64,000 nt of DNA, from assembly GCA_050185195.1 (NCBI GenBank), contig JBFWZQ010000012.1, positions 31,937-95,936 on the forward strand, in the 5' to 3' direction. The first letter of the stretch is position 1. The number at the start of each line of letters is the position of its first letter. The notes beneath the pieces were generated by a model. The model was not told where the DNA came from. It saw only the letters and a list, made by a program, of their open reading frames with translations, and searched no databases. Positions 18,513-27,712 of this stretch are shown here, one piece after another. Both the position numbers and the translations under genes were made by a program. The DNA is from CADEFQ01 sp050185195. GTDB taxonomy: Bacteria > Pseudomonadota > Gammaproteobacteria > Steroidobacterales > Steroidobacteraceae.

Positions 18513-19616
18513 ATGGCCCTGTCCGCAGGCGCTCCCGCCGGTGCATGGCGCGCGGCGGCGCCCGGGGTCCTGCTCGCGGTGGCGCTTGCGCTCGCCGCCA
18601 AGTTCGGCTCGCATGAACTCGGCAGCGCCCTCGTCGAGGGTCGCCCCTCGCCGGTGAGCCCGGTACTCCTCGGCATCGTGTTCGGCGTGCTGTGGCGGCA
18701 CTTCGTCGGCGTCGGCGCGCGCACGGAAGCCGGCGTGCGCTGGATACTCGGCACGCTGCTCGGCATCGGTATCGCACTCGTCGGCTTGCGGCTGACGCTG
18801 CCGGGCCTCACGGGCGTCGGACTGGTCGCGTTGCCGGTCGTCGTCCTGTGCATCACGGTCGCCGTCTTCGTGAGCAAGCTGGTCGGCCGCTTGCTGGGTC
18901 TTTCCCCGGGCCTGCAGAGCTTGCTCGCGGTGGGCTCGGCCGTCTGCGGCTGCACCGCGATCGTCGCGACGGCGCCCGCCATCAAGGCGCGCGACATCGA
19001 CACGGGCACGGCGCTCACCTGCGTCGTGCTCATCGGCAGCCTCGGCATGCTGCTGTACCCGTGGCTCGCGTCGGCCGTGTTCGGCAACGCGGCCCTGCCG
19101 GCCGGCGTGTTCCTCGGCTCGGCGATCCACGACACCTCGCAGGTGATCGGCGCCTCGCTCATTTTCGCGCAGCAGTTCAATTCGCCGGATGCGGTCGCCG
19201 TCGCGAGCGCCACCAAGCTGCTCCGCAACCTGTCGATCATCGTGCTCGTGCCGCTGCTCGCGTGGGCTGCGCACGCGCAGGCCGCCCGCGAGTCGGGTGC
19301 GCCCGATGCGGGCAGCGCGCGCCGCCGCCCGGTGGTGCCGTGGTTCGTCGTGGTGTTCGTCGTGCTGGTGCTCGCGCGCGCGCTCGGCGACCAGGTCTTC
19401 ACCGCGGGCTCGGGCGCCTGGGACGGTTTCCTCGCCGCGGCACAGTCGACCTCCGAGCTCTTCATGATCTGCGGCATGACCGCGGTCGGGCTCAATCTCT
19501 CGCTCGCGAACATGAGCCAGGTGGGATTTCGCCCCGTCGTCGCGGCGGCGGCCATCGCCGTCGCCACGGCAGCGACGAGCCTCGGCCTGACGGCCCTGAT
19601 GACTTCGGTGACCTGA
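18513..19616 (+). CDS. YeiH/UPF0324 family putative transporter
   Basis: A 367-residue polytopic protein of the UPF0324/YeiH family. Hallmarks: SPVLLGIVFGVLW, LGIGIALVGLRLTLPGL, VGSAVCGCTAIVATAPAIKA, GVFLGSAIHDTSQVIGAS, and ELFMICGMTAVGLNLSLANM. About ten membrane spans. YeiH-like proteins have been proposed to export sulfite or related anions, but the substrate is not proven. Starts immediately after the DUF6356 stop. Confidence 0.9.
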   Translation: MALSAGAPAGAWRAAAPGVLLAVALALAAKFGSHELGSALVEGRPSPVSPVLLGIVFGVLWRHFVGVGARTEAGVRWILGTLLGIGIALVGLRLTLPGLTGVGLVALPVVVLCITVAVFVSKLVGRLLGLSPGLQSLLAVGSAVCGCTAIVATAPAIKARDIDTGTALTCVVLIGSLGMLLYPWLASAVFGNAALPAGVFLGSAIHDTSQVIGASLIFAQQFNSPDAVAVASATKLLRNLSIIVLVPLLAWAAHAQAARESGAPDAGSARRRPVVPWFVVVFVVLVLARALGDQVFTAGSGAWDGFLAAAQSTSELFMICGMTAVGLNLSLANMSQVGFRPVVAAAAIAVATAATSLGLTALMTSVT

Positions 19617-19691
19617 AGCCGGCAGGGGCAGTCCCGGCGCTATACTCGCCGCCGCAAAGGCAATCGCGAAGGAAACGCGAAAGGAGCGGCC

Positions 19692-20297
19692 ATGGCTCGT
19701 GCAATGAAGGGAATCCTGTGGGCGGCGGGTGTGTCGTGCTGCCTTGCGCCTGCATTCGCGGACGAAGGCGCGAAAGCTCCGAAGCTGACACCGGCGCAGC
19801 AGGCTGAAATGGAAGCCTACGAAAAGGCCGGCAGGCCCGGGGCGCCGCACGCCGCGCTGGCGGCAACGGCGGGGTCCTACGATCTCGCCCTCAGGAGCTG
19901 GCAGGAGCCGGGTGGCGACCCCATGAAGGAAGCCGGCACGGCGACGCGCCGCATGATCCTCGACGGGCGCGTGCTCGTCGAAGCCGTGGACGCGACCATG
20001 ATGGGCCAGCCGTTCACCGGCCACGCGATGATGGGCCACGACAATGTCAGCGGTGATTACTGGTCGACGTGGATGGACAGCATGTCGACCGGGCTGATGG
20101 TGAGCCGCGGCAACTGTGACGCGGCGGGCACCTGCACGTTCACCGGGAGCTGGAATGATCCGGTCAGGAAGGGCCCGGTGACGGCCCGCATGACGAGCCG
20201 CTGGACGAGTCCCACGACGCAGCTGTTCGAGATGTTCGGGCCCGGCAAGGACGGCAAGGAATTCAAGATGATGGAGATCGTCTACACGAAGAAGTAG
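19692..20297 (+). CDS. Secreted DUF1579 family protein
   Basis: A 201-residue protein with a signal peptide (MARAMKGILWAAGVSCCLAP, cleavage after FADE or nearby) and a DUF1579-type beta-barrel: GPWEGS-like opening replaced by ATAGSYDLALRSWQEPGG, then RMILDGRVLVEAVDATMMGQ, FTGHAMMGHDNVSGDYWSTW, and TCTFTGSWNDPVRK. Likely periplasmic; function unknown. Good Shine-Dalgarno AAAGGAG upstream and a TATACT -10-like box at about 19644. Its stop lies 16 bp into the end of the convergent acyl-CoA dehydrogenase gene. Confidence 0.82.
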   Translation: MARAMKGILWAAGVSCCLAPAFADEGAKAPKLTPAQQAEMEAYEKAGRPGAPHAALAATAGSYDLALRSWQEPGGDPMKEAGTATRRMILDGRVLVEAVDATMMGQPFTGHAMMGHDNVSGDYWSTWMDSMSTGLMVSRGNCDAAGTCTFTGSWNDPVRKGPVTARMTSRWTSPTTQLFEMFGPGKDGKEFKMMEIVYTKK

Positions 20298-21928
20298 GCG
20301 CTCGCCTGCAACTGCAGGCACGCGCGGCGGGCGGCGGCGCGGTCGTCGTTCGCAGGTTCCGCGGTGGCTGTGGCGTGCGCGAGTTCGGCGAGCAGCGCGA
20401 GTTCGAGCGCGTGGCCGAGCGAGAGCACGAGCCGCCGCGCCCCGGCCTGGAGCGTGCGTGCATCGCGCGCCGCGGCCTGCCATGCGATGCCGCGCTCGAT
20501 GGCGCACAGGGCGGCCTCGGCGGCGCTTCGCAGCACCGGGTCGTCGATGCGCTCGACCACCGCGACGACCCGCGAGCGCAGCGCCTGGGCGCCGGCCCCG
20601 AAGTCCGCGCGCAGCAGTGCATCGAGCGCGAGCACGTTGGTCGTCCCTTCCCAGATGGGTAGCACCTGCGCGTCGCGCAGCAGCACCGGCAGCATCGTGT
20701 CCTCGAGGTAACCGGCGCCGCCGAAGGCCTCGAGTGTTTCACTGATGGCGCCGACGGCCTGTTTGCCCGTCACCGCCTTGGCGAGCGGTGTCAGGAAACG
20801 CAGCAGCGCCGCGCCAGCCTCGTCCAGCTCGCGGTTCTCCTGGCATCCGAGCAGCCCGAACAGCTCGAACGCGAGCAGCGTGGCGCCGGCGCTCGTGGCG
20901 TCGAGGTCCGCGAGCAGTTCCGCGTGCAGGGGCAGGTCCGCGAGCCGCGCACCGAAGGCGCGGCGCTTCGCGGCATAGTCCCGCGCGAGCAGGTAGCCGT
21001 GTCGCATGAACGAGGCCGCGCACAGGCTGTTCCACGCGCGCGTGATGCGCAGCATCGGCTCGATGGCACGCGTGCCGTGGGAGAGCCCGGCGACGGGCAT
21101 TGCGGGCGCACCGTCGAGCGTGATCTCCGCCGTCGGGACCTTGCGCGTGCCGAGCTTGTCCTTGAGCCGCTCGATGCGGATGCCGTTCAGCCTCCCATGG
21201 GCGTCGCGCGTCTCGAGATAGAACATCGCCAGCCCGCTGCCGCCCGGCGCGCCGCCTTGCGGCCGCGCGAGGGTGAGCGCCATCTGCGATGTCGCGGCCG
21301 AGGTGAACCACTTCCTGCCGTGCAGGTGCCAGAGATCGCCGTCCTCGCGCAGGGCAATGGTTTCCGATGCGCCGACATCCGAGCCACCGGTTGCCTCCGT
21401 CATCCACTGGCCGCTCGTCCAGGCCTCGCCGGGATCGCGGCTCGTGAGGCGGGGCAGGGCGCGCGCGACCAGCGACGCATTGCCTGCGTCGAGCAACGCG
21501 CGCGACGCGCCGTCGCTCATGGCGAGCGGGCAGCTGTACATGTCGCTCGTCGGGTGGAAAAGCTGCACGAGGGCCGCCTGGTGAAGGCGCGACGACGCGC
21601 CGTGGCGGCGCTCGTAGGGAATCGCGACGAGCCCGGTGCGCGCGGCGATCCTCTGTGCCTCGTGCCAGAGCGGCGTCAGCTCGATGCGGTCGATGCGGTT
21701 GCCCCAGGCGTCCCAGTTGGTGAGCGTGGGTTCGCGCCCGCGATCCTCGGCCTGCATCCTCGCGAGCGGGCCCGCCGCGATGGATTCCATCTCCACGAGC
21801 CCGGGTTCGATCGCATCCAGCACCCCGCCCGCCAGTCGATGGCGCAGCACGCTGCGCAGCAGCCAGTCTTCCGACCACGCGCGCGGTGAGGCGGGTGGCG
21901 TTTGCACGAAGGTGGCGGCGCCTGGCAT
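20282..21928 (-). CDS. Acyl-CoA dehydrogenase family protein, AidB-like
   Basis: A 548-residue flavoprotein matching the long AidB-type branch of acyl-CoA dehydrogenases: WMTEATGGSDVGASET (flavin loop), GRKWFTSAATSQMAL, then KRRAFGARLADLPLHAELLA, LEAFGGAGYLED, and LPIWEGTTNVLALDALLR. The acyl-CoA dehydrogenase base region is followed by the extra C-terminal helical domain of AidB, a DNA-binding alkylation-response protein in E. coli. ATG at 21928 overlaps the cfa stop (TGATG), so the two are translationally coupled. Substrate unknown; AidB itself is a poor dehydrogenase. Confidence 0.88.
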   Translation of the reverse strand: MPGAATFVQTPPASPRAWSEDWLLRSVLRHRLAGGVLDAIEPGLVEMESIAAGPLARMQAEDRGREPTLTNWDAWGNRIDRIELTPLWHEAQRIAARTGLVAIPYERRHGASSRLHQAALVQLFHPTSDMYSCPLAMSDGASRALLDAGNASLVARALPRLTSRDPGEAWTSGQWMTEATGGSDVGASETIALREDGDLWHLHGRKWFTSAATSQMALTLARPQGGAPGGSGLAMFYLETRDAHGRLNGIRIERLKDKLGTRKVPTAEITLDGAPAMPVAGLSHGTRAIEPMLRITRAWNSLCAASFMRHGYLLARDYAAKRRAFGARLADLPLHAELLADLDATSAGATLLAFELFGLLGCQENRELDEAGAALLRFLTPLAKAVTGKQAVGAISETLEAFGGAGYLEDTMLPVLLRDAQVLPIWEGTTNVLALDALLRADFGAGAQALRSRVVAVVERIDDPVLRSAAEAALCAIERGIAWQAAARDARTLQAGARRLVLSLGHALELALLAELAHATATAEPANDDRAAARRACLQLQASAYFFV

Positions 21929-23076
21929 CACCGTACCGCCCGGTAGCCGCCCGGCACGCCTTGCGGCGACAGCACGATCTGCCAGAGCTGGTTCCTGCGC
22001 GCGCGGAAGGCCGCGGCGGAACCGAGCAGCCAGTAGCGCCACATGCGGTGGAAGCGCTCGCCGTAGCGGGCGGCGAGGCTCGTCCAGTGTGCTTCGAAAT
22101 TGCGCTGCCATGCGAGCAGCGTGCGGTCGTAGTGGGGGCCGAAACCGTGCCAGTCCTCGACCACCCACAGTCGTTCCGCCGCACGCGCGATCTGCGCGAT
22201 CGAGGGCAGCATCGAGTTCGGGAAAATGTACTTCTCGATCCAGGGATCGGTGTGGAGCTCCGAATGGTTCGAGCCGATCGTATGCAGCAGGAACAGGCCG
22301 TCGGGCGTGAGCAGGTCGCGTACCTTCCGCAGGTAGGGGCGATAGTTGCGCACCCCGACATGCTCGAACATGCCGAGCGACCAGATGCGATCGTAGTGCC
22401 CCGCCAGCACCCGGTAGTCTTCGAGGCGGATCTCGACGGGCAACCCCTTGCAGCGCGCGGCGGCGGCTGCTGCCTGGTGCCGCGAAATGGTGATGCCCGT
22501 CACTTCGACGCCGTAGCGTTCCGCTGCGAACTGCGCGGCACCGCCCCAGCCACAGCCGATGTCGAGCACCCGCATGCCCCGCTCGAGGCCGAGCTTGCGG
22601 CAGACGAGATCGAGCTTGGCCTCCTGCGCCGCTGCGAGATCGGCGGCGCCGTCCCACCACGCGCAACTGTAGATCATGCGCGGATCGAGCATGCACTCGA
22701 ACAGGTCGTCACCGATGTCGTAGTGCGCGCGACCGACGATGAAGGCGCGTCGCAGGCCCTGCGGATTGCGCAGCAGCGCGAGCAGCGACAGCCGCAGTGC
22801 GTTGGCCGGGCGCAGGCTGCGATCGAGACCGCTGCGCAACACGCGGGCCAGCATTTCGTCGAGCCGCTCGCAGTCCCACCAGCCGTCCATGTACGCCTCG
22901 CCGGCGCCGAGCGTGCCCTGCGCGAGCACCCGCGCGGGCATGCGCGGATCATGCACGACGATGTCCCAGGGCCGGCTGCCGCCGAGCGCGACGTCCGCGG
23001 GCTCGAGCAGGTGCGCGAGCGCGCGATGCGCCGCCGGGGCCGACGCCCCGGGAGGGGCGAAGGGCTGCGTGTCCAT
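21928..23076 (-). CDS. cfa: Cyclopropane-fatty-acyl-phospholipid synthase family methyltransferase
   Basis: SAM-dependent enzyme that adds a methylene across cis double bonds of membrane lipids, typically on entry to stationary phase or under acid stress. The 382-residue protein has ARVLAQGTLGAGEAYMDGWW in the N-domain, YSCAWW, the SAM motif VLDIGCGWGGAAQF, the TISRHQ stretch, LEDYR, GMFEHVG, and C-terminal PHYDRTLLAWQRNF and FRMW-like RMWRYWLLGSAAAFR. The start at 23076 gives MDTQPF with little N-terminal extension. Coupled to the AidB-like gene downstream; 18 bp after the TauE/SafE-like gene of the cbb3 cluster, so possibly co-transcribed with it. Confidence 0.94.
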   Translation of the reverse strand: MDTQPFAPPGASAPAAHRALAHLLEPADVALGGSRPWDIVVHDPRMPARVLAQGTLGAGEAYMDGWWDCERLDEMLARVLRSGLDRSLRPANALRLSLLALLRNPQGLRRAFIVGRAHYDIGDDLFECMLDPRMIYSCAWWDGAADLAAAQEAKLDLVCRKLGLERGMRVLDIGCGWGGAAQFAAERYGVEVTGITISRHQAAAAAARCKGLPVEIRLEDYRVLAGHYDRIWSLGMFEHVGVRNYRPYLRKVRDLLTPDGLFLLHTIGSNHSELHTDPWIEKYIFPNSMLPSIAQIARAAERLWVVEDWHGFGPHYDRTLLAWQRNFEAHWTSLAARYGERFHRMWRYWLLGSAAAFRARRNQLWQIVLSPQGVPGGYRAVR

Positions 23077-23094
23077 GCAGCCCCGACGCTACGA

Positions 23095-23835
23095 CTACCG
23101 GTGCGTGTGTGCAATGGCGCCGCAGTCGAACGGCAACCAGTGCGCGAATCCCGGCGCGTAGGCCGCGAGCCACGGGCCCGCGAAAGTGAGCGCGGCGGCG
23201 GCCAGCAGCGCGGTGCCGGCCACGCGCCGCGCGGCCGGCCGCGCGGCGAATCCAAGGAAGCGCTGTGCCCCGAGCGCGGTCGCGAACATCGCAGGCGCCG
23301 TGCCGAGCCCGAAGGCCGCCATCGTCGCCGCCGACCGTGCCGCATCGAGCTGCAGGCCCGCGATCGCGAGCATCGTGTAGACGATGCCGCACGGCATCCA
23401 GCCCCACACCATGCCAAAGCCAGCGGCGCGCGGCAGCGTCGTCACGGGCAGGAACCGGCGGCCGAGCGGCGCGAGCTTCGGCCACAGGCGGCGGCCGAGG
23501 CCGCTGCCGGGGTCGCGCAGGCTGCCGAAGGCGACGAGCGCGCCGGCGAGGAGCGCCAGCGCGGCGAGCGCACGCAGCGCCCGGCGCACGGCCTCGATGT
23601 CGAGCCAGTCGACCACGGCGCCGAGCGCGCCGCCGAACACGAGTCCGGCGAGGGTGTAGGAGGCAATGCGGCCGACCTGGTAGCCCGCGAGCAGCAGCGG
23701 TCGCGGCCTGCCGTCGGCGCGCTTCGCGGTGGCGATGCCGAGCGCCGCGGTGATGCCGCCGCACATCAGGATGCAGTGGCCGCTCGCGACGAGGCCGAGC
23801 AGCAGTGCGGCGCCGAGTGTGACCGGGTCGGTCAT
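23095..23835 (-). CDS. TauE/SafE-type membrane protein of cbb3 oxidase cluster (UreH/CcoJ-like)
   Basis: A 246-residue, six-span membrane protein of the sulfite exporter TauE/SafE superfamily. It has MCGGITAALG near residue 24 and GMVWGWMPCGIVYTMLAIAG further on, paired Cys motifs typical of the variant found at the ends of cco clusters, where a role in copper delivery or cytochrome biogenesis is suspected. It starts in ATGA overlap with ccoS. The role is inferred from context. Confidence 0.85.
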   Translation of the reverse strand: MTDPVTLGAALLLGLVASGHCILMCGGITAALGIATAKRADGRPRPLLLAGYQVGRIASYTLAGLVFGGALGAVVDWLDIEAVRRALRALAALALLAGALVAFGSLRDPGSGLGRRLWPKLAPLGRRFLPVTTLPRAAGFGMVWGWMPCGIVYTMLAIAGLQLDAARSAATMAAFGLGTAPAMFATALGAQRFLGFAARPAARRVAGTALLAAAALTFAGPWLAAYAPGFAHWLPFDCGAIAHTHR

Positions 23836-24020
23836 GGCGGCGGCGCTTCTTCAGGGATGTCGGTCTGCGGCGGGTTCGCGTCGGGGTCGTCGAGCAGCGG
23901 CAGCAGGCGCGGCGTTTCCAGGTCGTCGAACTGGTCGTGATCGACCGCCCAGAAAAAAGCGATGCCCGCGCCGATCAGCATCAGGATCGAAAGCGGGATC
24001 ATGACGAGGAGGATGTTCAT
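23832..24020 (-). CDS. ccoS: cbb3-type oxidase assembly protein CcoS
   Basis: A 62-residue one-span protein: NILLVMIPLSILMLIGAGIA then FFWAVDHDQFDDLETP, the diagnostic CcoS end of the span. Required for cofactor (heme/Cu) insertion into the cbb3 oxidase in studied proteobacteria. ATGA overlaps at both ends with ccoI and the TauE/SafE-like gene. The acidic, Pro-rich tail is longer than the minimal CcoS. Confidence 0.93.
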   Translation of the reverse strand: MNILLVMIPLSILMLIGAGIAFFWAVDHDQFDDLETPRLLPLLDDPDANPPQTDIPEEAPPP

Positions 24021-26464
24021 GCGGCGGCCGCGGAATGCAGCACGGGCGGTACGTCGTCGCGCGCGGCCCGCCGCCCGATGCGCAGTGCATTGAGAACCAC
24101 GAAGAGCGAACTCGTGGACATGCCGATCGCCGCGAGCCAGGGCGGTATGAAACCGAGGGCGCCGAGCGGCACCACCGACAGGTTGTAGGCGAGCGCCCAA
24201 CGCTGGTTCTGGCGCAGGATCGCGAGCGTCTGCCGTGCGATGCCGCGTGCTTCGGCGAGCACGCCGAGGCGTTCACCCGAGAGCACGATGTCGCTGGTGG
24301 CCTGCGCCAGTTCCACGCCGCTCGCGAGCGCGACCGACACGTCGGCGCCGGCGAGGACCGGCGCGTCGTTCAGGCCGTCGCCGACCGCGATCACGCGCGC
24401 GCCCTGCGCGCGCAGCTGCTCGAGGCGGGCGAGCTTGTCGCCCGGTCGCTGTCGTGCGGCCCAGCGAAGCACGCCGAGTTTCGTGGCCGCGGCAGCCACT
24501 TTCTCCGGGCTGTCGCCGCTCGCGATCTCGAGTTCGAGTCCTTCGGCCCTGAGCGCATCGACGGCAGTGCGCGCATCGGCCCGCAACCGCTCCGCAAGCC
24601 TGAATGCCGCGATGGGGGAGCCGTCGTGCGCCAGGACCACGGCGTCGGAGAGCGCCGGCGGCGGGGTCTCGCAGGCGAGGGCGAAGTCGGCGCGGCCGAG
24701 GCGCAGCCGGCGCCCCGCGACGACGCCTTCGAGGCCGCCGCCCGGCTCCGCGCGCGGCGAGAGCACGCCGGGCAGCGCCGTGTCCTCGCCGGCGGCCTCC
24801 ACGATGGCCCGTGAAGCGGGATGGCGGCTGCCGCGCGCGAGCGCGGCCGCGAGCGCGAGCGCCTCGTGCCGTTCGACGCCCGGGTATGTATCGATGCCAT
24901 CGAGTGACAGCGCGGCCTGCGTGAGCGTGCCGGTCTTGTCGAGCACGACGTGCGAGGCGCCCGCGAGCGATTCGATGGCGTCGGGGCGCGTGACCAGCAC
25001 GCCCTGCCGCGCCAGCACGGCGAGTGCGCGCGTGAACGCGGCCGGTACCGCGAGCGCGAACGCACACGGGCAGGACACGACCAGCACGGCGAGCGTGGCC
25101 GTGAAGGCGCGCGCGGGATCGACGAGGCTCCAGCCAATTGCGGTCAGCGCCGCGAGCGCGAGCACGCGGGCGACAAACCCCGCCGCGGCACGCTCGCCCG
25201 CGACGGCGAGCCGCGGGCGTTCGGTCGCGGCGCGCGTGACGAGCGCCACGATGCCCGCGAGCACGGTGTCCGCGCCCACGCGCTCCACCCGCATCTGCGC
25301 CGGACCTTCGACGAGGATGCTGCCGGCGACCAGCGCATCGCCGTGCAGCTTCACGATCGGCGCGGATTCACCGGTCAACAACGCTTCGTCGACGCGGCAT
25401 CGGTCGCCCTCGAACACGCCGTCGGCCGGTACGCCGGTGCCCGGGGCGATGTGCACCCGATCGCCCGGGACCAGCTCGATCGCGCCGATGCGCTCGAGCG
25501 ACCCATCCGCGCGCACGCGGTCGGCGAGGTTCGGCGTGAGGCGGGCGAGGGCGTCCGTGAGGTCGCCCGCGCGGTGGCGGGCGCGCATTTCGAGGTAACG
25601 CCCGGTGAGCAGGAAGAAGACGAACATGCTGACCGAGTCGAAGTACACCTCGGGCCCGCCGCGCCAGGACTCGATCACGCTCGCCGCGTAGATCAGCGCG
25701 ATCGCGATCGCCACGGGGACGTCCATGCCGAGGCGACGCGCGCGCAGTGTGCGCAGTGCGCCCGCGAAGAACGGACGCGCGGCATAGAAGACCACTGGCG
25801 TTGCAACGAGCAGGCCGATCCAGCGCAGCAGGTCGCGGGTGGTCGCGTCGATGCCGTCGAACGCGCCGAAATACAGGCCGCTCGCGTACATCATCGCCTG
25901 CATCGAGCCGAAGCCCGCCACCACGAGCTGCTTGAGCGCCGTGCGCTGTTCGCGGCGGCGGGCGTCGTCGAGCGCTGCCGCGTCGATCGGCAGCGGGCGA
26001 TAGCCCGCGCGCAGCAGCGCCGCGAGGATGGCCGCGAGCGTGCATTGCCCCGCGTCCCACACGACGCGCGCGCGACGCGCCGTGGCGCTTACCTGGACGC
26101 TGGCGACACCCGGCAGGGCGGCAAGCGCGCGTTCGATGAGCCACACGCAGGCCGAGCACCGCAGCCCCTCGATCAGCACGAGGGTTTCCCGCGCATCGCC
26201 GTCGAGGGACCGCACGACATGGCGTTCGAGCCCGGGCCGTGACCAGGCTTCACTGGTGCGCGCCGCTTCATGGGCATCGGGTGCGCGGGGTGCCGGGGCG
26301 CGGCGCAAGCGGTAGTAGTCCGCGAGGCCGAGCTGGTCGATCCACTCCGCCGCGGCGCGGCAGCCCTGGCAGCACACGGCGTGCCGGTTGCCGCCGACCG
26401 TCGCGTGCGGGGCATCGGCCGCCGGCAGCGGCTCACCGCAATGCCAGCAACCGCCCGCGGTCAC
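24017..26464 (-). CDS. ccoI: Copper-translocating P1B-type ATPase CcoI/FixI
   Basis: Exports copper from the cytoplasm for cbb3 oxidase assembly. The 815-residue protein has an N-terminal zinc-ribbon-like pair (C6WHC9, C31CQGC35), a heavy-metal domain with CSAC at 103-106, eight spans including the CPC motif at 465-467, TGES at 364-367, DKTGT at 509-513 and GDGLND. The combination of N-terminal Cys cluster and HMA is typical of FixI/CcoI. The start is GTG at 26464, overlapping the ccoH stop as GTGA; no ATG is suitably placed. ATGA overlap with ccoS follows. Confidence 0.95.
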   Translation of the reverse strand: MTAGGCWHCGEPLPAADAPHATVGGNRHAVCCQGCRAAAEWIDQLGLADYYRLRRAPAPRAPDAHEAARTSEAWSRPGLERHVVRSLDGDARETLVLIEGLRCSACVWLIERALAALPGVASVQVSATARRARVVWDAGQCTLAAILAALLRAGYRPLPIDAAALDDARRREQRTALKQLVVAGFGSMQAMMYASGLYFGAFDGIDATTRDLLRWIGLLVATPVVFYAARPFFAGALRTLRARRLGMDVPVAIAIALIYAASVIESWRGGPEVYFDSVSMFVFFLLTGRYLEMRARHRAGDLTDALARLTPNLADRVRADGSLERIGAIELVPGDRVHIAPGTGVPADGVFEGDRCRVDEALLTGESAPIVKLHGDALVAGSILVEGPAQMRVERVGADTVLAGIVALVTRAATERPRLAVAGERAAAGFVARVLALAALTAIGWSLVDPARAFTATLAVLVVSCPCAFALAVPAAFTRALAVLARQGVLVTRPDAIESLAGASHVVLDKTGTLTQAALSLDGIDTYPGVERHEALALAAALARGSRHPASRAIVEAAGEDTALPGVLSPRAEPGGGLEGVVAGRRLRLGRADFALACETPPPALSDAVVLAHDGSPIAAFRLAERLRADARTAVDALRAEGLELEIASGDSPEKVAAAATKLGVLRWAARQRPGDKLARLEQLRAQGARVIAVGDGLNDAPVLAGADVSVALASGVELAQATSDIVLSGERLGVLAEARGIARQTLAILRQNQRWALAYNLSVVPLGALGFIPPWLAAIGMSTSSLFVVLNALRIGRRAARDDVPPVLHSAAAA

Positions 26465-26655
26465 CGTGGGGCCTCGGGAGGCGGGGCACGCCCGGCGGGC
26501 ATCTTGAGGACGCTGCTGCCCGTGGTCGGCAGCGCCTCGTCGTCGTGGCGCGCACCGAGCACGATCATCGCGATGCAGCCCGCGATCGTCGCCGCGAACA
26601 GCAGGGCACCCAGCCACACGACGGGCTGGCGATACCATGCCGCCTGTGCGTTCAT
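26461..26655 (-). CDS. ccoH: Very short FixH/CcoH-type protein
   Basis: A 64-residue single-span protein: AWYRQPVVWLGALLFAATIA, then GCIAMIVLG and a short hydrophilic tail with LPTTGSSVLKMP. It resembles the N-terminal part of FixH/CcoH (W-Y-x-Q-P start) but lacks the periplasmic beta domain that makes other FixH proteins about 150 residues. The same short form appears typical of some gammaproteobacteria. It sits between ccoP and ccoI with ATGA and GTGA overlaps, so the truncation is not recent damage. Likely helps CcoP join the complex. Confidence 0.75.
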   Translation of the reverse strand: MNAQAAWYRQPVVWLGALLFAATIAGCIAMIVLGARHDDEALPTTGSSVLKMPAGRAPPPEAPR

Positions 26656-27560
26656 GACCGGGCCAGGCGCTCCTGCGATTGCGAACGCAGCCAGGCGATG
26701 ATGACGCGCGTGTCGTTTTCCGTCAGGCGCGCCTTCCATGCGGGCATGACACCGTGCGCACCGTTCATGACCGTGTTTTCGATCATCGCGAGGTCGCCCT
26801 TGCCCCAGGTCCAGATGGCGTCGGCGAGGCGCGGCGCCCCGAGCATCGGGTTGCCCTCGCCGGTCGTGCCGTGGCAGGCCGAGCACACGACGAATTCGGC
26901 GGCGCCTGCTGCGGCACGCGCCTGGTCATGCGGTGCACCCGACAGGCTCAGCACGTAGTTCGCGACGTCGGTCACCTTGTCGGCGCCGAGGCTGCCGAGC
27001 GGCGGCATCAGGCCCTGGCGTCCCTCGAGGATGCTCGTCGCGATCGAGGCATCGTCGCCGCCCCAGATCCAGTCGGCATCGACGAGGTTCGGCGCGCCCA
27101 GCCGCGGGTTGCCCCGCGCATCGCGCTGGTGGCAAGCCGCGCAGTTGTCGACGAACAGGCGCTCGCCGATGTGCAGCGCTTCGGGATTCGCGGCGAGCTG
27201 CGCCGGCGTGAGGCCCGCGAGCTGTGCCTGCAGGTCGGCGATGTTCGCTTCGTTGCGGGCGACGTCGAGGGCATGTTCCCCGTGCGAGGACCAGCCGCGC
27301 AGGCCCTTGAAATCGCCGAATCCGGGATAGAGCAGCAGGTAGCTGAACATCCAGATGAAAAATGCCGCGGACGCCGCGGCCCACCAGCGCGGCAGGCGCC
27401 GCACGCCCTCACGCAGCACGCCATGCGCCCAGACGTGCCCGGTCGTGCCGTCCTCGAGCACGGGGATCTCGACCTTCTGCGCCCACATGAACAGGAACAG
27501 CGTGATGCCGGCGTTCAGCACCACGAGGAACATGACCCACAGCGACCAGAAGGTATTCAT
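26652..27560 (-). CDS. ccoP: cbb3-type cytochrome c oxidase subunit III (diheme)
   Basis: Membrane-anchored diheme cytochrome c that receives electrons for the cbb3 oxidase. The 302-residue protein has two N-terminal spans (LWVMFLVVLNAGITLFLFMW, and another near 62-78), then CAACH at 140-144 and CSACH at 226-230, with axial Met candidates LMPP and VMPAW. Second half of the electron entry with CcoO. ATGA overlap at both ends. Confidence 0.96.
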   Translation of the reverse strand: MNTFWSLWVMFLVVLNAGITLFLFMWAQKVEIPVLEDGTTGHVWAHGVLREGVRRLPRWWAAASAAFFIWMFSYLLLYPGFGDFKGLRGWSSHGEHALDVARNEANIADLQAQLAGLTPAQLAANPEALHIGERLFVDNCAACHQRDARGNPRLGAPNLVDADWIWGGDDASIATSILEGRQGLMPPLGSLGADKVTDVANYVLSLSGAPHDQARAAAGAAEFVVCSACHGTTGEGNPMLGAPRLADAIWTWGKGDLAMIENTVMNGAHGVMPAWKARLTENDTRVIIAWLRSQSQERLARS

Positions 27561-27712
27561 GGACGATCCTCGGAGTCGGCCATCGGCAGGCGCGCGAGCT
27601 GGTCGTACTTCGGCTTGTGGCCGGTGTGCCAGACCCACACCCAGATGCCGATGAACAGCAGCATCAGCACCACCGTGGCGATGCCGGCCACCTGGATCAG
27701 CGGCCCGTTCAT
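27557..27712 (-). CDS. ccoQ: cbb3-type oxidase small subunit CcoQ
   Basis: A 51-residue one-span protein (VAGIATVVLMLLFIGIWVWV) followed by KPKYDQLARLPM, the CcoQ/FixQ signature. Stabilises the complex. Overlaps ccoO and ccoP by ATGA. Confidence 0.93.
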   Translation of the reverse strand: MNGPLIQVAGIATVVLMLLFIGIWVWVWHTGHKPKYDQLARLPMADSEDRP

